From: Oceanicaulis sp.
Lineage (GTDB): Bacteria; Pseudomonadota; Alphaproteobacteria; Caulobacterales; Maricaulaceae
Assembly (NCBI GenBank): GCA_028280165.1
Contig: JANQMI010000094.1
Span: forward strand, 1 to 56,252
Direction: 5' to 3'
Length of the DNA stretch: 56,252 nucleotides
Shown: in pieces, positions 1 through 6,236 of the stretch
How the letters are laid out: each line of letters opens with the position of its first letter
Position numbering within the stretch: the stretch's first letter is position 1
Notes under the pieces: generated by a model
Told to the model about the DNA's origin: nothing
The model's input: only the letters and a program-made list of their open reading frames with translations
Database searches by the model: none
Program-made: the position numbers and the translations under genes

Positions 1-119
1 CCGTAGCGGTAGCCGTAGCCGTAGCCGTAGCCGTTGCCGTAGCCGTAGCCGTTGCCGTGGCCGTAGCCGTAGCCGTAGCCGTCGCCGTAGCCGTAGCCGT
101 TGCCGTTGCCGTCGCCGTC
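1..119 (-). repeat. Hexanucleotide coding repeat (GGCTAC/GGCAAC/GGCGAC)
   Basis: About twenty tandem six-base units, seen on the + strand as CCGTAG, CCGTTG or CCGTCG, run from the window edge to 119. They stay in frame with the GTG-started ORF and encode Gly-Tyr, Gly-Asn and Gly-Asp. Units differ mostly at one base (TAC/AAC/GAC), so the glycine is fixed and the second residue varies. It is a coding microsatellite, not a CRISPR: there are no spacers. Confidence 0.9.
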
Positions 120-146
120 TAGGGTGAGGAAGCGATCTAAGCCCAC
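1..146 (-). CDS. Gly-Tyr/Asn/Asp dipeptide-repeat phage protein (3' end outside window)
   Basis: Starts at a GTG at 146-144 that overlaps the stop of the upstream 115-residue gene, with a strong GGAGGTGA ribosome site seven bases upstream (complement of 151-158). After a leader of about ten residues (MGLDRFLTLDGDG) the protein is alternating glycine with tyrosine, asparagine, aspartate or histidine (GYGYGDGYGYG pattern) up to the window edge, encoded by hexanucleotide repeats. Dipeptide Gly-X tracts like this occur in uncharacterised phage proteins; I do not recognise a function. It is the last visible gene of the leftward repressor-controlled operon. Too short in the window to judge the C-terminal part. 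Confidence 0.65.
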   Translation of the reverse strand, partial: MGLDRFLTLDGDGNGNGYGYGDGYGYGYGHGNGYGYGNGYGYGYGYRY

Positions 147-484
147 TTGCTCACCTCCGGCTGGACGAAGAATTTCAAAGCCGAAAGGGCAACCTTCACG
201 GTCCCGGCAGCATCAAGCTCGGTATTGGTGAGCGGCCCCTTTGCAGCCAGCTCACCCAGGCCCTTAGTAGTGCCCCAGCGGCGCACATTCTTAGCCTCGG
301 TGATCGTTAGCCACTGGCTGTCGGTCACGCATTTGCCGACGTAAACCCAACCACGATCCAAGACGGCGATCTGCAGTCCGTGATCTTCGGGTTCAGTGGC
401 TTTGGCACCGCCACCGGTGGAGGAAAACAAGGCGGCGATCTGCTTGGCTTCGCCGATAGTGAGTGCGTCCAGGCATTTGGTCAT
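137..484 (-). CDS. Hypothetical phage protein, 115 aa
   Basis: Begins at ATG 484 with a TGGAG ribosome site six bases upstream. The N-terminus (MTKCLDALTIGEAKQIAALF) reads like a short amphipathic helix, followed by a segment with VYVGKCVTDSQWLTITEAKNVRRWGT and a hydrophobic stretch near the end. That middle part resembles small phage proteins that accompany tail or regulatory genes, but I cannot assign a function. It is translationally coupled to the downstream Gly-Tyr repeat gene, whose ribosome site lies inside this frame. It lies fourth in the leftward operon. Confidence 0.75.
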   Translation of the reverse strand: MTKCLDALTIGEAKQIAALFSSTGGGAKATEPEDHGLQIAVLDRGWVYVGKCVTDSQWLTITEAKNVRRWGTTKGLGELAAKGPLTNTELDAAGTVKVALSALKFFVQPEVSKWA

Positions 485-583
485 GATAATCTCCAGTGGT
501 TGAAAAGGATGGGCGGGAGCGTAGGGTTGATGGAGGGGGCGCTCACCGCCCGACGCGGTGGGGTCCCAACACCGCGTATGGGG

Positions 584-826
584 TTACTTCATCAGCACGT
601 GCCCACCGGCTTCGTGGCCCTCGTGGACGACGATGGGCTTTCGCTGTTCGTGGGCGACGGTGAGCTCTTCGCGCGCTCGCGCTTCCACAACGCGCTCCAG
701 GAGCTTCATCGTCTGGTCCTGCATGGCTCTCAGGCCGCTTGCCCGGTTGAAGCCAGGGCGCTTGAGGCTTTGAAGCTCAAGGTCGAGTTGCTTCAGGCTC
801 CGGCCGATATCGGAAAGGCTGGTCAT
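584..826 (-). CDS. Hypothetical phage protein with helical/coiled-coil region, 80 aa
   Basis: ATG at 826 overlaps the TGA of the upstream beta-helix gene (ATGA overlap), which implies coupled translation. The sequence has leucine/arginine-rich heptad-like stretches (SLSDIGRSLKQLDLELQSLK and MKLLERVVEARAREEL) suggesting a short coiled coil, and no transmembrane segment or known motif. It belongs to the leftward repressor-controlled operon. The 100 bases between its stop and the next gene hold a GC-rich inverted repeat and the next ribosome site. Confidence 0.7.
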   Translation of the reverse strand: MTSLSDIGRSLKQLDLELQSLKRPGFNRASGLRAMQDQTMKLLERVVEARAREELTVAHEQRKPIVVHEGHEAGGHVLMK

Positions 827-1590
827 GCTGCAGCCTCCTCGCTCTCGCGTTCTGGCCAGGAGGCAACGCGAACCTTGATCATCTCGATCAGAGCGGCGTA
901 TTCGCGACCGTACTGGCTGTCGCCATGGCGCGCCTTCACAGCCGCCTCAAACTCTTCAAGCGTGCCAGTGAAGCAGCCACGGGAGAGCGTGACGCATTCT
1001 TTGGTGCGGAAGACCGTCAGGGTGCCGTGTTCCGAGCCCACATGACTGAACCACACGACCTCCGCGTCGCCAGAGACCCACGCGTTGCCAGAGACCCGCG
1101 CGTTGCCAGAGACCTCCGCGTCGCCAGAGACCCGCGCGTCGCCATAGACCTCCGCGTTGCCAGAGACCTCCGCGTCGCCAGAGACCCGCGCGTCGCCAGA
1201 GACCCGCGCGTTGCCATAGACCCACGCGTTGCCAGAGACCCGCGCGTCGCCATAGACCCACGCGTCGCCAGAGACCCGCGCGTTGCCAGAGACCCGCGCG
1301 TTGCCAGAGACCCGCGCGTTGCCAGAGACCCACGCGTTGCCATAGACCCACGCGTCGCCAGAGACCCACGCGTCGCCAGAGACCCACGCGTTGCCAGAGA
1401 CCCGCGCGTTGCCAGAGACCCACGCGTTGCCCTTCTGGCTAAGATTGGCCTTGCCCTCGATCCAGCCGCCCAAGTCGCCTGCGGCAACACCAATTGAGGC
1501 GATAGCAGCCACCGCGCGGATGCGGTGCAGGGTCGCCCCAAAATACTGCTTGGTCTCGCCGGTGAGTTCGTATTTCTTGCTCTCAGACAT
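823..1590 (-). CDS. Hexapeptide-repeat (left-handed beta-helix-like) phage protein, about 255 aa
   Basis: The second of two adjacent ATG codons (1590) is chosen because AAAGGAG lies seven bases upstream. Residues 1-50 form a short globular leader (SKKYELTGETKQYF...), then 21 perfect six-residue units of the form G-[ND]-A-[WRE]-V-[SY] follow, then a 75-residue C-terminal domain with WFSHVGSEHGTLTVFRTKECVT. The repeat fits the hexapeptide left-handed beta-helix pattern (aliphatic residue every sixth position, small residue at +4), so a rod-like prism with about seven turns is predicted. Similar repeat proteins occur in many tailed phages without an assigned role. One-base overlap with the upstream gene. 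Not an enzyme: no acyltransferase histidine context is visible. Confidence 0.8.
   Translation of the reverse strand: MSESKKYELTGETKQYFGATLHRIRAVAAIASIGVAAGDLGGWIEGKANLSQKGNAWVSGNARVSGNAWVSGDAWVSGDAWVYGNAWVSGNARVSGNARVSGNARVSGDAWVYGDARVSGNAWVYGNARVSGDARVSGDAEVSGNAEVYGDARVSGDAEVSGNARVSGNAWVSGDAEVVWFSHVGSEHGTLTVFRTKECVTLSRGCFTGTLEEFEAAVKARHGDSQYGREYAALIEMIKVRVASWPERESEEAAA
1054..1431 (-). repeat. 21 tandem copies of an 18-bp coding repeat
   Basis: Every 18 bases encode one hexapeptide G-N/D-A-W/R/E-V-S/Y. Differences between units are restricted to a few codon positions (AAC/GAC, TGG/CGG/GAG, TCT/TAT), so the array looks recently expanded or homogenised. Length changes by slippage or recombination would stay in frame because the unit is a multiple of three. 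Confidence 0.95.
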
Positions 1591-2063
1591 CATGCCGCTC
1601 CTTTGTGGGTTTGGTCCCGCCACTCAGCTTCGGCGCGCCGCTTGGCCTCAGAGGCCCACGCGCGCTCAAACAGGCCATCGCAAAGATCGAACACCTGCGC
1701 GGCGAGGGCGGATGCAAATTCAGGCACCGTGTCGATGTGGGCGCAGCGCGGCATGGCCGGGGGAAGGTGATCTTGCGCCGCCGTGCGCATTGCAGCGCTT
1801 AGGGCAGACTTCGCAGCGTGATCAGCGGCGAACTCCTCCCGGACACTCGGCAAAAGCTCGTCAGCGCGCTTGGCGATCCAGTCGGCCTTGCGCTGGCGGG
1901 CCCCTGCAATCTCTTCCGCAGTGTAGCCCCGCGTTGCCGCGAGGTTCGCCGCCGCAAAGCCGCTGTCAGAGGCGGGACGAATACCCGTGCCGACCGATCC
2001 GTAGGGACGGAAGGGGTCAATCGCCGCCGCCATAACCGGATGAATGTCGCGTTGGTTGTCCAT
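1590..2063 (-). CDS. Hypothetical phage protein, 157 aa, first gene of leftward operon
   Basis: ATG 2063 has AGGGAG with good spacing. The protein begins MDNQRDIHPVMAAAIDPF, continues with a likely helical alanine/arginine-rich core (KADWIAKRADELLPSVREEF) and ends in a tryptophan-containing helix. No signal peptide or known domain is visible. It is the promoter-proximal gene of the operon and so should be among the first products when the repressor is lost. Its position relative to the repressor resembles the lambda left arm, where recombination and accessory genes lie, but the sequence gives no proof of such a role. Confidence 0.75.
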   Translation of the reverse strand: MDNQRDIHPVMAAAIDPFRPYGSVGTGIRPASDSGFAAANLAATRGYTAEEIAGARQRKADWIAKRADELLPSVREEFAADHAAKSALSAAMRTAAQDHLPPAMPRCAHIDTVPEFASALAAQVFDLCDGLFERAWASEAKRRAEAEWRDQTHKGAA

Positions 2064-2088
2064 GGGTGTCTCCCTTTTCGTTAGGGAG

Positions 2089-2117
2089 ACAGTACGGCGG
2101 TAAAATTACCGCGTCAA
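2089..2117 (-). promoter_or_regulatory. Leftward early promoter (PL-like)
   Basis: On the minus strand TTGACG (2117-2112), a 17-base spacer and TACTGT (2094-2089) form a sigma70-like promoter 26 bases before the ATG of the 157-residue gene. The 16-bp palindrome at 2097-2112 occupies the spacer, so a bound repressor would block RNA polymerase directly. Confidence 0.7.
2097..2112. promoter_or_regulatory. Repressor operator OL1-like palindrome
   Basis: GCGGTAAAATTACCGC: perfect seven-base arms around a two-base centre. Matches the two palindromes beside the repressor gene (2985-3000, 3009-3024). Lies between the -35 and -10 of the leftward promoter. Confidence 0.75.
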
Positions 2118-2123
2118 CAAAAA

Positions 2124-2139
2124 ACGGTAAAAAAACCGC
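2124..2139. promoter_or_regulatory. Repressor operator OL2-like palindrome (imperfect)
   Basis: ACGGTAAAAAAACCGC, an imperfect copy of the same palindrome 27 bp from OL1, just upstream of the leftward -35 box. Two sites on nearly the same helical face would favour cooperative binding. Confidence 0.6.
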
Positions 2140-2225
2140 TCAAGAGATCAGGCGCTCTTCGCCGCTGCCCCACGGCGGCAGTAGAATCGCGCTCGGACAG
2201 ATGCCATCGGCCACTGTCGGCGCGG

Positions 2226-2948
2226 CTAGTCTCTTAATCTGCGGATTTCGTAAACCACGACACCGATAATGCGTGCCTCCGCATCGGCCTCATCGCTGTC
2301 GATGCGGATTACCGTTTGCCCACCATTGGCCATGCGCCATTCTGGGTCATTAGAGGCGGTGCGTAGCTCAAGGCCGTTCTCTGTGAGGTGGACCTTTTTT
2401 AGCGTGCTCTCGTACAGCCCTGCGCGCTCGCGTCTGACATGAACCATGTCGCCATCTCGTGGCTCTACCGCGTCGAGCTGTGCGCAGATAACTCGTGTGC
2501 CTGTGGGCACAATTTGATCCATGCTGTTGCCGTGCACTTCGAGGACATAGAGCGAGTCAGCGGGCATACCTGTAACAGGGAATGGCATTTCACCCAGACC
2601 TAAGCTCTCGAAGTATTCTTCTTCTCGCCAAGCGCCAGCCTCTACAAAGCCCACCACCGGGATCATGGCCACAGCGCTATCAATGACAGCGACGGAGTTG
2701 GGCGGAACTTCGGAGTCTAGGGCGTCTTCGCTACCTGACCCATCCAGGAGCCAGCGCGTATTGGTCCTCAAGACTGGCGCGAGGGCCTGGAGGGTCCGGG
2801 TGTTCACGCCTCGCTGCTCGCTATCTTGAGCGCGACGCATGTTCCGAATGGCATCTTTGCTCAGCCCAGACGAAAGCGACGCGGCCTGGGCCGTAGTCCC
2901 AAGCGTGCGCAGGCGCTTTTCAATTCGTTCGAGGACATCCTTAAGCAT
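2226..2948 (-). CDS. CI/LexA-like phage repressor (HTH + S24 peptidase)
   Basis: Maintains lysogeny by binding operators and is inactivated by RecA-stimulated self-cleavage (family knowledge). Residues 1-70 form a helix-turn-helix domain (LSSGLSKDAIRNMRRA...TRTLQALAPVL). The C-terminal S24 domain shows an Ala-Gly cleavage pair at about 104-105 (FVEAG-AW), the nucleophile Ser142 in HGNSMD and the general base lysine at 184 or 185 (TLKKVH). ATG 2948 gives 240 aa; an in-frame TTG at 2957 is an alternative. Neither start has a convincing ribosome site, so a leaderless message as for lambda cI is possible. Flanked on both sides by the shared 16-bp palindromes, which are its likely operators. Confidence 0.9.
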   Translation of the reverse strand: MLKDVLERIEKRLRTLGTTAQAASLSSGLSKDAIRNMRRAQDSEQRGVNTRTLQALAPVLRTNTRWLLDGSGSEDALDSEVPPNSVAVIDSAVAMIPVVGFVEAGAWREEEYFESLGLGEMPFPVTGMPADSLYVLEVHGNSMDQIVPTGTRVICAQLDAVEPRDGDMVHVRRERAGLYESTLKKVHLTENGLELRTASNDPEWRMANGGQTVIRIDSDEADAEARIIGVVVYEIRRLRD

Positions 2949-2984
2949 GGCGGTCAATATCTGTCAGGTGGACGGACAGAGCGA

Positions 2985-3000
2985 GCGGTAAGATAACCGT
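2985..3000. promoter_or_regulatory. Repressor operator OR-like palindrome
   Basis: GCGGTAAGATAACCGT, same family as the leftward operators. It lies 37 bp upstream of the repressor ATG and 24 bp (centre to centre) from the next site, so it can serve autoregulation of the repressor. Confidence 0.7.
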
Positions 3001-3030
3001 TGACAATAGCGGTAAAATAACCGCCTAATC
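3000..3030 (+). promoter_or_regulatory. Rightward early promoter with operator (PR-like)
   Basis: TTGACA at 3000-3005 is a consensus -35 box. The palindrome GCGGTAAAATAACCGC at 3009-3024 fills the spacer. The -10 is weak (CCTAAT or CTAATC at 3024-3030, spacing 18-19). It would drive the early rightward genes starting at 3037 with a very short leader. Confidence 0.6.
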
Positions 3031-3036
3031 CGGCAT

Positions 3037-3273
3037 ATGAGCCAGATCCAACAAATACTGGCCCTCGCGGACGCATACGCCGACGCAGAGGGAATCCAAC
3101 TCTCCACGGTCAGTTGGCGCGTCTTCGGTGACACCAAGAAACTGCAGGCGCTGCATGACGGCGGAGACCTGCAGACCCGACGCGCAGACGGGGCGATGAC
3201 CTGGTTCCGCGAGAACTGGCCAACCGCTGCCGAATGGCCAGAGGGCATTGAGCGCGAGACCGCCGCCGCATGA
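3037..3273 (+). CDS. Conserved small phage protein, first rightward early gene
   Basis: 78 residues beginning MSQIQQILALADAYADAEG, then STVSWRVFGDTKKL and TRRADGAMTWFRENWP. This pattern is shared by many alphaproteobacterial prophage proteins found directly opposite the repressor gene; the family has no established function that I know. The helical N-terminal half with an S-V-S-W-R-V-F-G turn could be a compact DNA-binding fold, so a Cro-like role is possible (inference from position). No strong ribosome site precedes the ATG, only about 6-10 bases after the predicted transcript start, so leaderless translation is possible. Confidence 0.75.
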   Translation: MSQIQQILALADAYADAEGIQLSTVSWRVFGDTKKLQALHDGGDLQTRRADGAMTWFRENWPTAAEWPEGIERETAAA

Positions 3274-3278
3274 CTCCC

Positions 3279-3425
3279 TCATCGATCATTCGCAGGCCTT
3301 TGCGGAGGCGGGGAGGGGACAGCAGACCGTTCCAGGTCTCTCGCCTCTGTCTGAAGCTCATAGACCCGTCTCTGAAGGCGGCTCGCCTCCTGTCTCTTCT
3401 GCAATGCCAAGTCCAGCGCCTGCAT
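3279..3425 (-). CDS. Small helical protein, 48 aa
   Basis: A short minus-strand ORF starting at ATG 3425 with AAAGGAG six to seven bases upstream, which is a much better ribosome site than most in this region. The product (MQALDLALQKRQEASRLQRR...) is a charged helix with coiled-coil character and a proline-rich tail. It converges with the 3037-3273 gene and ends six bases from it. No homologue recognised. A chance ORF cannot be excluded, but the ribosome site argues for it. Confidence 0.45.
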   Translation of the reverse strand: MQALDLALQKRQEASRLQRRVYELQTEARDLERSAVPSPPPQRPANDR

Positions 3426-3499
3426 GGGTCGCTCCTTTCGAGCGTGACCCTGAAGGGTGGAGCGCACAACCACAACGTAAAAAACAGGGAAAGGTTTGC

Positions 3500-3928
3500 A
3501 TGACCCCTCAACTTCACAGGTCGTGGGCGCGTCAGCTCATTGCTGCGGTTGGCGGCGTTGAGGCCGCTGGTGCCGTGACGTGCACCTCCGCCCCCACCGC
3601 GACTCGCTGGCAAACCGGCGAGCTGGTGATGAACGCCAAGCACATGGCGGCCCTGCAGGTCGCCGCACAAACCACGCTGTATTCCGATGGTCTGTCCGCC
3701 CTGGTGACCGATCCGGCCCCCGCTGGTGAAGACCCGCTTGCCCACGCCGCGACCGCTTGCCAGGAAGCCGGGGCACTGCCCGCTCTGATTTTGCTCGCGA
3801 AGGCGGACGGCCTCATTGATGCGCATGAAAAGCGCAAGATCACCGACAAGATTGCGGCGACCCGTGTTGCCCTGGATCAGGCTGAGCGCGCTCTGAACGG
3901 CGACGTTCCGCTCCAGGTGGCGGGGTAG
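3500..3928 (+). CDS. Early phage protein of the small HTH/Cro-neighbour type, 142 aa
   Basis: ATG 3500 is chosen over an upstream in-frame ATG (3248) because GGAAAGG precedes it and the residues before it are low-complexity. The N-terminus (LHRSWARQLIAAVGGVEAAG) resembles an N-terminal helix-turn-helix-like segment found in alphaproteobacterial prophage proteins that follow the STVSWRVFGD-type gene. The C-terminal half (GLIDAHEKRKITDKIAATRVALDQAERAL) is helical. Function unknown; regulation of early transcription, as for CII-position genes, is only a positional guess. Next gene starts 4 bases downstream. Confidence 0.7.
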   Translation: MTPQLHRSWARQLIAAVGGVEAAGAVTCTSAPTATRWQTGELVMNAKHMAALQVAAQTTLYSDGLSALVTDPAPAGEDPLAHAATACQEAGALPALILLAKADGLIDAHEKRKITDKIAATRVALDQAERALNGDVPLQVAG

Positions 3929-3932
3929 GGCG

Positions 3933-4091
3933 ATGGAAAAGATCGGCCGCCTTCGCTTCGAGCACCGCATCGCCACGGGTGGCCGCAAGACCGCCAAGTG
4001 GCAAGAGCTGCGTGACGCTCAGACCGCGCAGTTGTTGCGTGAAGGACGCAAGGCCGCGCGCCGGACCCTGGCCCCTGCGGAGGGTGGGTGA
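3933..4091 (+). CDS. Small basic phage protein, 52 aa
   Basis: Very short ORF from ATG 3933 (MEKIGRLRFEHRIATGGRKT) to TGA 4089-4091, whose last bases overlap the next ATG (TGATG). The product is rich in arginine and lysine and predicted helical. Tight packing between two genes on the same strand and the stop-start overlap support it being translated. Its ribosome site (GGGTAGGGCG) lies in the end of the preceding gene. No function recognised. Confidence 0.6.
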   Translation: MEKIGRLRFEHRIATGGRKTAKWQELRDAQTAQLLREGRKAARRTLAPAEGG

Positions 4092-4471
4092 TGAATCCGA
4101 AGCTCAACAAGCACCCCGTCCTGCAGGCCCTCTGCGAAGAGTGTGAGGCTTTGTCTGTCCCCCACCGGGTCGAGCTACCCCGTAGCGGCCATCCTCGGCT
4201 CTATGTCGAAGTCCGCAAGGGTGTAGAGCGCTTTGTGGTGTTTTCCCTGACGCCGTCCGATCAGCGCCGCGCAGGCAGGAATGCTCTGCAGGCCCTGCGC
4301 CGCGTGCTCGGGCGGCGAACCTCACGCGCAAAAGCCCCACGGTCTCGCGAGCGCCGCGACACATGCCGCCCTGATTGGGTGGAGCCCCAGGCTGATCCTG
4401 TAGTTCGCGATGACCCATTCGCCGTGCTGATGGATCACCCTCAATACGCAGCAGGGGATGCACCGGTATGA
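4091..4471 (+). CDS. Conserved phage hypothetical protein, 126 aa
   Basis: Starts with MNPKLNKHPVLQALCEECEAL. The first half carries a pattern PHRVELPRSGHPRLYVEVRKGVERFVVFSLTPSDQRRAGRNALQALRRVL-like (a beta hairpin then an arginine-rich helix), reminiscent of small phage proteins that sit before DnaB-type helicases, and the second half is arginine/aspartate-rich and probably disordered. Function unknown. Overlaps the next gene by four bases, so it belongs to the same early transcript. Confidence 0.7.
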   Translation: MNPKLNKHPVLQALCEECEALSVPHRVELPRSGHPRLYVEVRKGVERFVVFSLTPSDQRRAGRNALQALRRVLGRRTSRAKAPRSRERRDTCRPDWVEPQADPVVRDDPFAVLMDHPQYAAGDAPV

Positions 4472-4815
4472 GTCGCCGCGAGTTCACCGAAGCTGTCAAA
4501 GCTGAAATCCGCGCCCGTGCTGGCGGTGTCTGCGAGTGCCACCTTATGCCCGCTGACATCCTCCACATGTTCCCAAAGGACTGCACACGCAAGCCCGTGG
4601 CGATTGATCACGTGTACGCGGACACCCTTGAAGATGAGGCGGATAAGTCGGTGCCCCTGACCGCAGATGAGGGCGCGCACCGGGCGCAGGTCAGCAAGCT
4701 GCGCAAGAAGTTGCCGGACTGGGCGCGGCCCATGAGCGTCCAAGGTGTGGGGGTGCGCCTGCTTCCGGATGCGAAAGCCCGCATCAAGGCAATGCTCAAA
4801 GAGGCTGCTGCGTGA
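4468..4815 (+). CDS. Degenerate HNH-like phage protein, 115 aa
   Basis: The N-terminal half has the layout of phage HNH nucleases: RARAGGVCECH, then PVAIDHVYADTLEDEADKSVPLT with an A-I-D-H core. In typical relatives the second half holds a CxxCH pair; here that part reads TADEGAHRAQVSKLRKK with no cysteine pair. Zinc binding would therefore be incomplete and the protein may be non-catalytic or use a variant fold. It lies directly upstream of dnaB in the early module and overlaps it by one base. Confidence 0.6.
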   Translation: MSRREFTEAVKAEIRARAGGVCECHLMPADILHMFPKDCTRKPVAIDHVYADTLEDEADKSVPLTADEGAHRAQVSKLRKKLPDWARPMSVQGVGVRLLPDAKARIKAMLKEAAA

Positions 4816-6236
4816 TGCTGGATCAAGCTGCGCCTTCCTCCGACGCCGACGAATACGCGCCGCCCTTTAACCTTGAAGCGGAGCAGGCGGTTCTCGGGGC
4901 CATTCTGTATGAGAACGACGTATACTGGCGCGTGTCTGAAATCCTCAGCGCCAGCCACTTTTACGACCCCATTCATTCGCAGATTTACGAGCAGGCGAGC
5001 AGCAAGATAGCTGCTGGATCATTGGCGGATGCCATTAATCTGCGCAGCGCTTTTGAGAGCCATCCCGGCATGTCGGAGATCGGCGGGCCGGTCTATCTGG
5101 CGGACTTGATGCGTCAAGCCCCGGACGCGGCCAGCGCGGTAGAGTACGCCAAGCTTGTTGTGGATTTGGCGCTGCGTCGGGAATTGATCGCTCTTGGCCG
5201 CGACTTGGTGCATGAAGCCGAAACGATGGACGGCGACACCTCCGCGACTGAGGTCTTTGAACAGGCCGAGGTGCGTCTGTCAGTGCTGGCCAAGCCGACG
5301 CGGGAAAACACCCCTGTAACGGCTGTGTCAGCCTATGACGATCTGCTGGACCAGATTGAGAACCCAGCGGGCCGGATCATGACCGGGCTGAGCGATCTTG
5401 ATGAGCAGATCGGTGGGTTCCGGCCTGGCGGCTATAACGTGCTGGCCGGTCGCAGCAGCATGGGTAAGAGCAGCCTGGCCATCGATCTGGCCTGGCGTGC
5501 GGCGAACGGTGTTGAGAGCGCTGATCAGCCGCCGCTGCCTAGCATCATCATCACCATTGAAATGCCGCCCGTTGAGGTCTCTGCGCGCATCGCCTCTGCC
5601 CTGTCTGGCGTGGAGTACCGTCGCCTGTTGCACGCGAAGGCGAGAGAGCGGCTTGCGGAGTCCGATATGGAGCGGCTTCACGGTGTGCGCTCGGCGATCA
5701 ACGCAGCGCCCCTGACTTATCGGGACGCGCCGGGTGTGAAAGTCTCCGGTATCCGCTCAATACTGCGCCGGTGGAAGCGAGGTTTGGACCGCGAGGGGCT
5801 TAGCCCTGGCCTCGTGGTGATCGACTATATGCAGCAGATCCGCGCCGATGAGGGCGGGAGCCTATACGAGCGGACCACAGGCATCAGCCGGGCGCTTAAG
5901 CCAATGTTTCGCGAGCTAGGGGTGGCGGGCATCGTCGCCTGCCAGCTTTCACGCGGCGGCGAAAAGGAAGGCGGCGCAAATCGGCCGGCTATTCACCACC
6001 TGCGGGACTCTGGCGCGATTGAAGAAGATGCCGACGCGATCATGCTGCTGTATCGCCCGGCCTACTATGCCCAGCGAGAGCCGGAAAACGATGATCCGGG
6101 GCTTGAGCATGACCGGCGCAGCCGCGCCAATTCCCGCCTGCTTGAGGTGGACGTGGCGAAGAACCGTCAGGGCGCGGTGGGCCGTGTCGAAATCTGGGCG
6201 GATGTCGCCCGCAATCAATTCCGGGAGTGGCGCTGA
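4815..6236 (+). CDS. dnaB: Replicative DNA helicase, DnaB-like
   Basis: Hexameric 5'-3' helicase that unwinds the phage origin and fork. Residues 17-130 are the DnaB N-terminal domain (FNLEAEQAVLGAIL). The RecA-like ATPase domain has Walker A at about 211-220 (AGRSSMGKSS; most bacterial DnaB proteins have ARPSMGKT), Walker B at 333-340 (LVVIDYMQ), and a Gln-rich sensor region CQLSRGGE. 473 residues is normal. ATG 4815 (not the GTG at 4812) gives a TGATG overlap with the preceding gene. A phage copy next to an initiator means the phage does not rely wholly on host helicase loading. Confidence 0.95.
   Translation: MLDQAAPSSDADEYAPPFNLEAEQAVLGAILYENDVYWRVSEILSASHFYDPIHSQIYEQASSKIAAGSLADAINLRSAFESHPGMSEIGGPVYLADLMRQAPDAASAVEYAKLVVDLALRRELIALGRDLVHEAETMDGDTSATEVFEQAEVRLSVLAKPTRENTPVTAVSAYDDLLDQIENPAGRIMTGLSDLDEQIGGFRPGGYNVLAGRSSMGKSSLAIDLAWRAANGVESADQPPLPSIIITIEMPPVEVSARIASALSGVEYRRLLHAKARERLAESDMERLHGVRSAINAAPLTYRDAPGVKVSGIRSILRRWKRGLDREGLSPGLVVIDYMQQIRADEGGSLYERTTGISRALKPMFRELGVAGIVACQLSRGGEKEGGANRPAIHHLRDSGAIEEDADAIMLLYRPAYYAQREPENDDPGLEHDRRSRANSRLLEVDVAKNRQGAVGRVEIWADVARNQFREWR

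Noticed and set aside
1-119. CRISPR-like short repeat
   Set aside because: Units are six bases, contiguous, and have no spacers; they code in frame.
925-1497. Arg-Val-Ala-Arg-Asp repeat ORFs in other frames across the beta-helix array
   Set aside because: Frame shadows of the 18-bp repeat; all six frames are open because the unit lacks stops.
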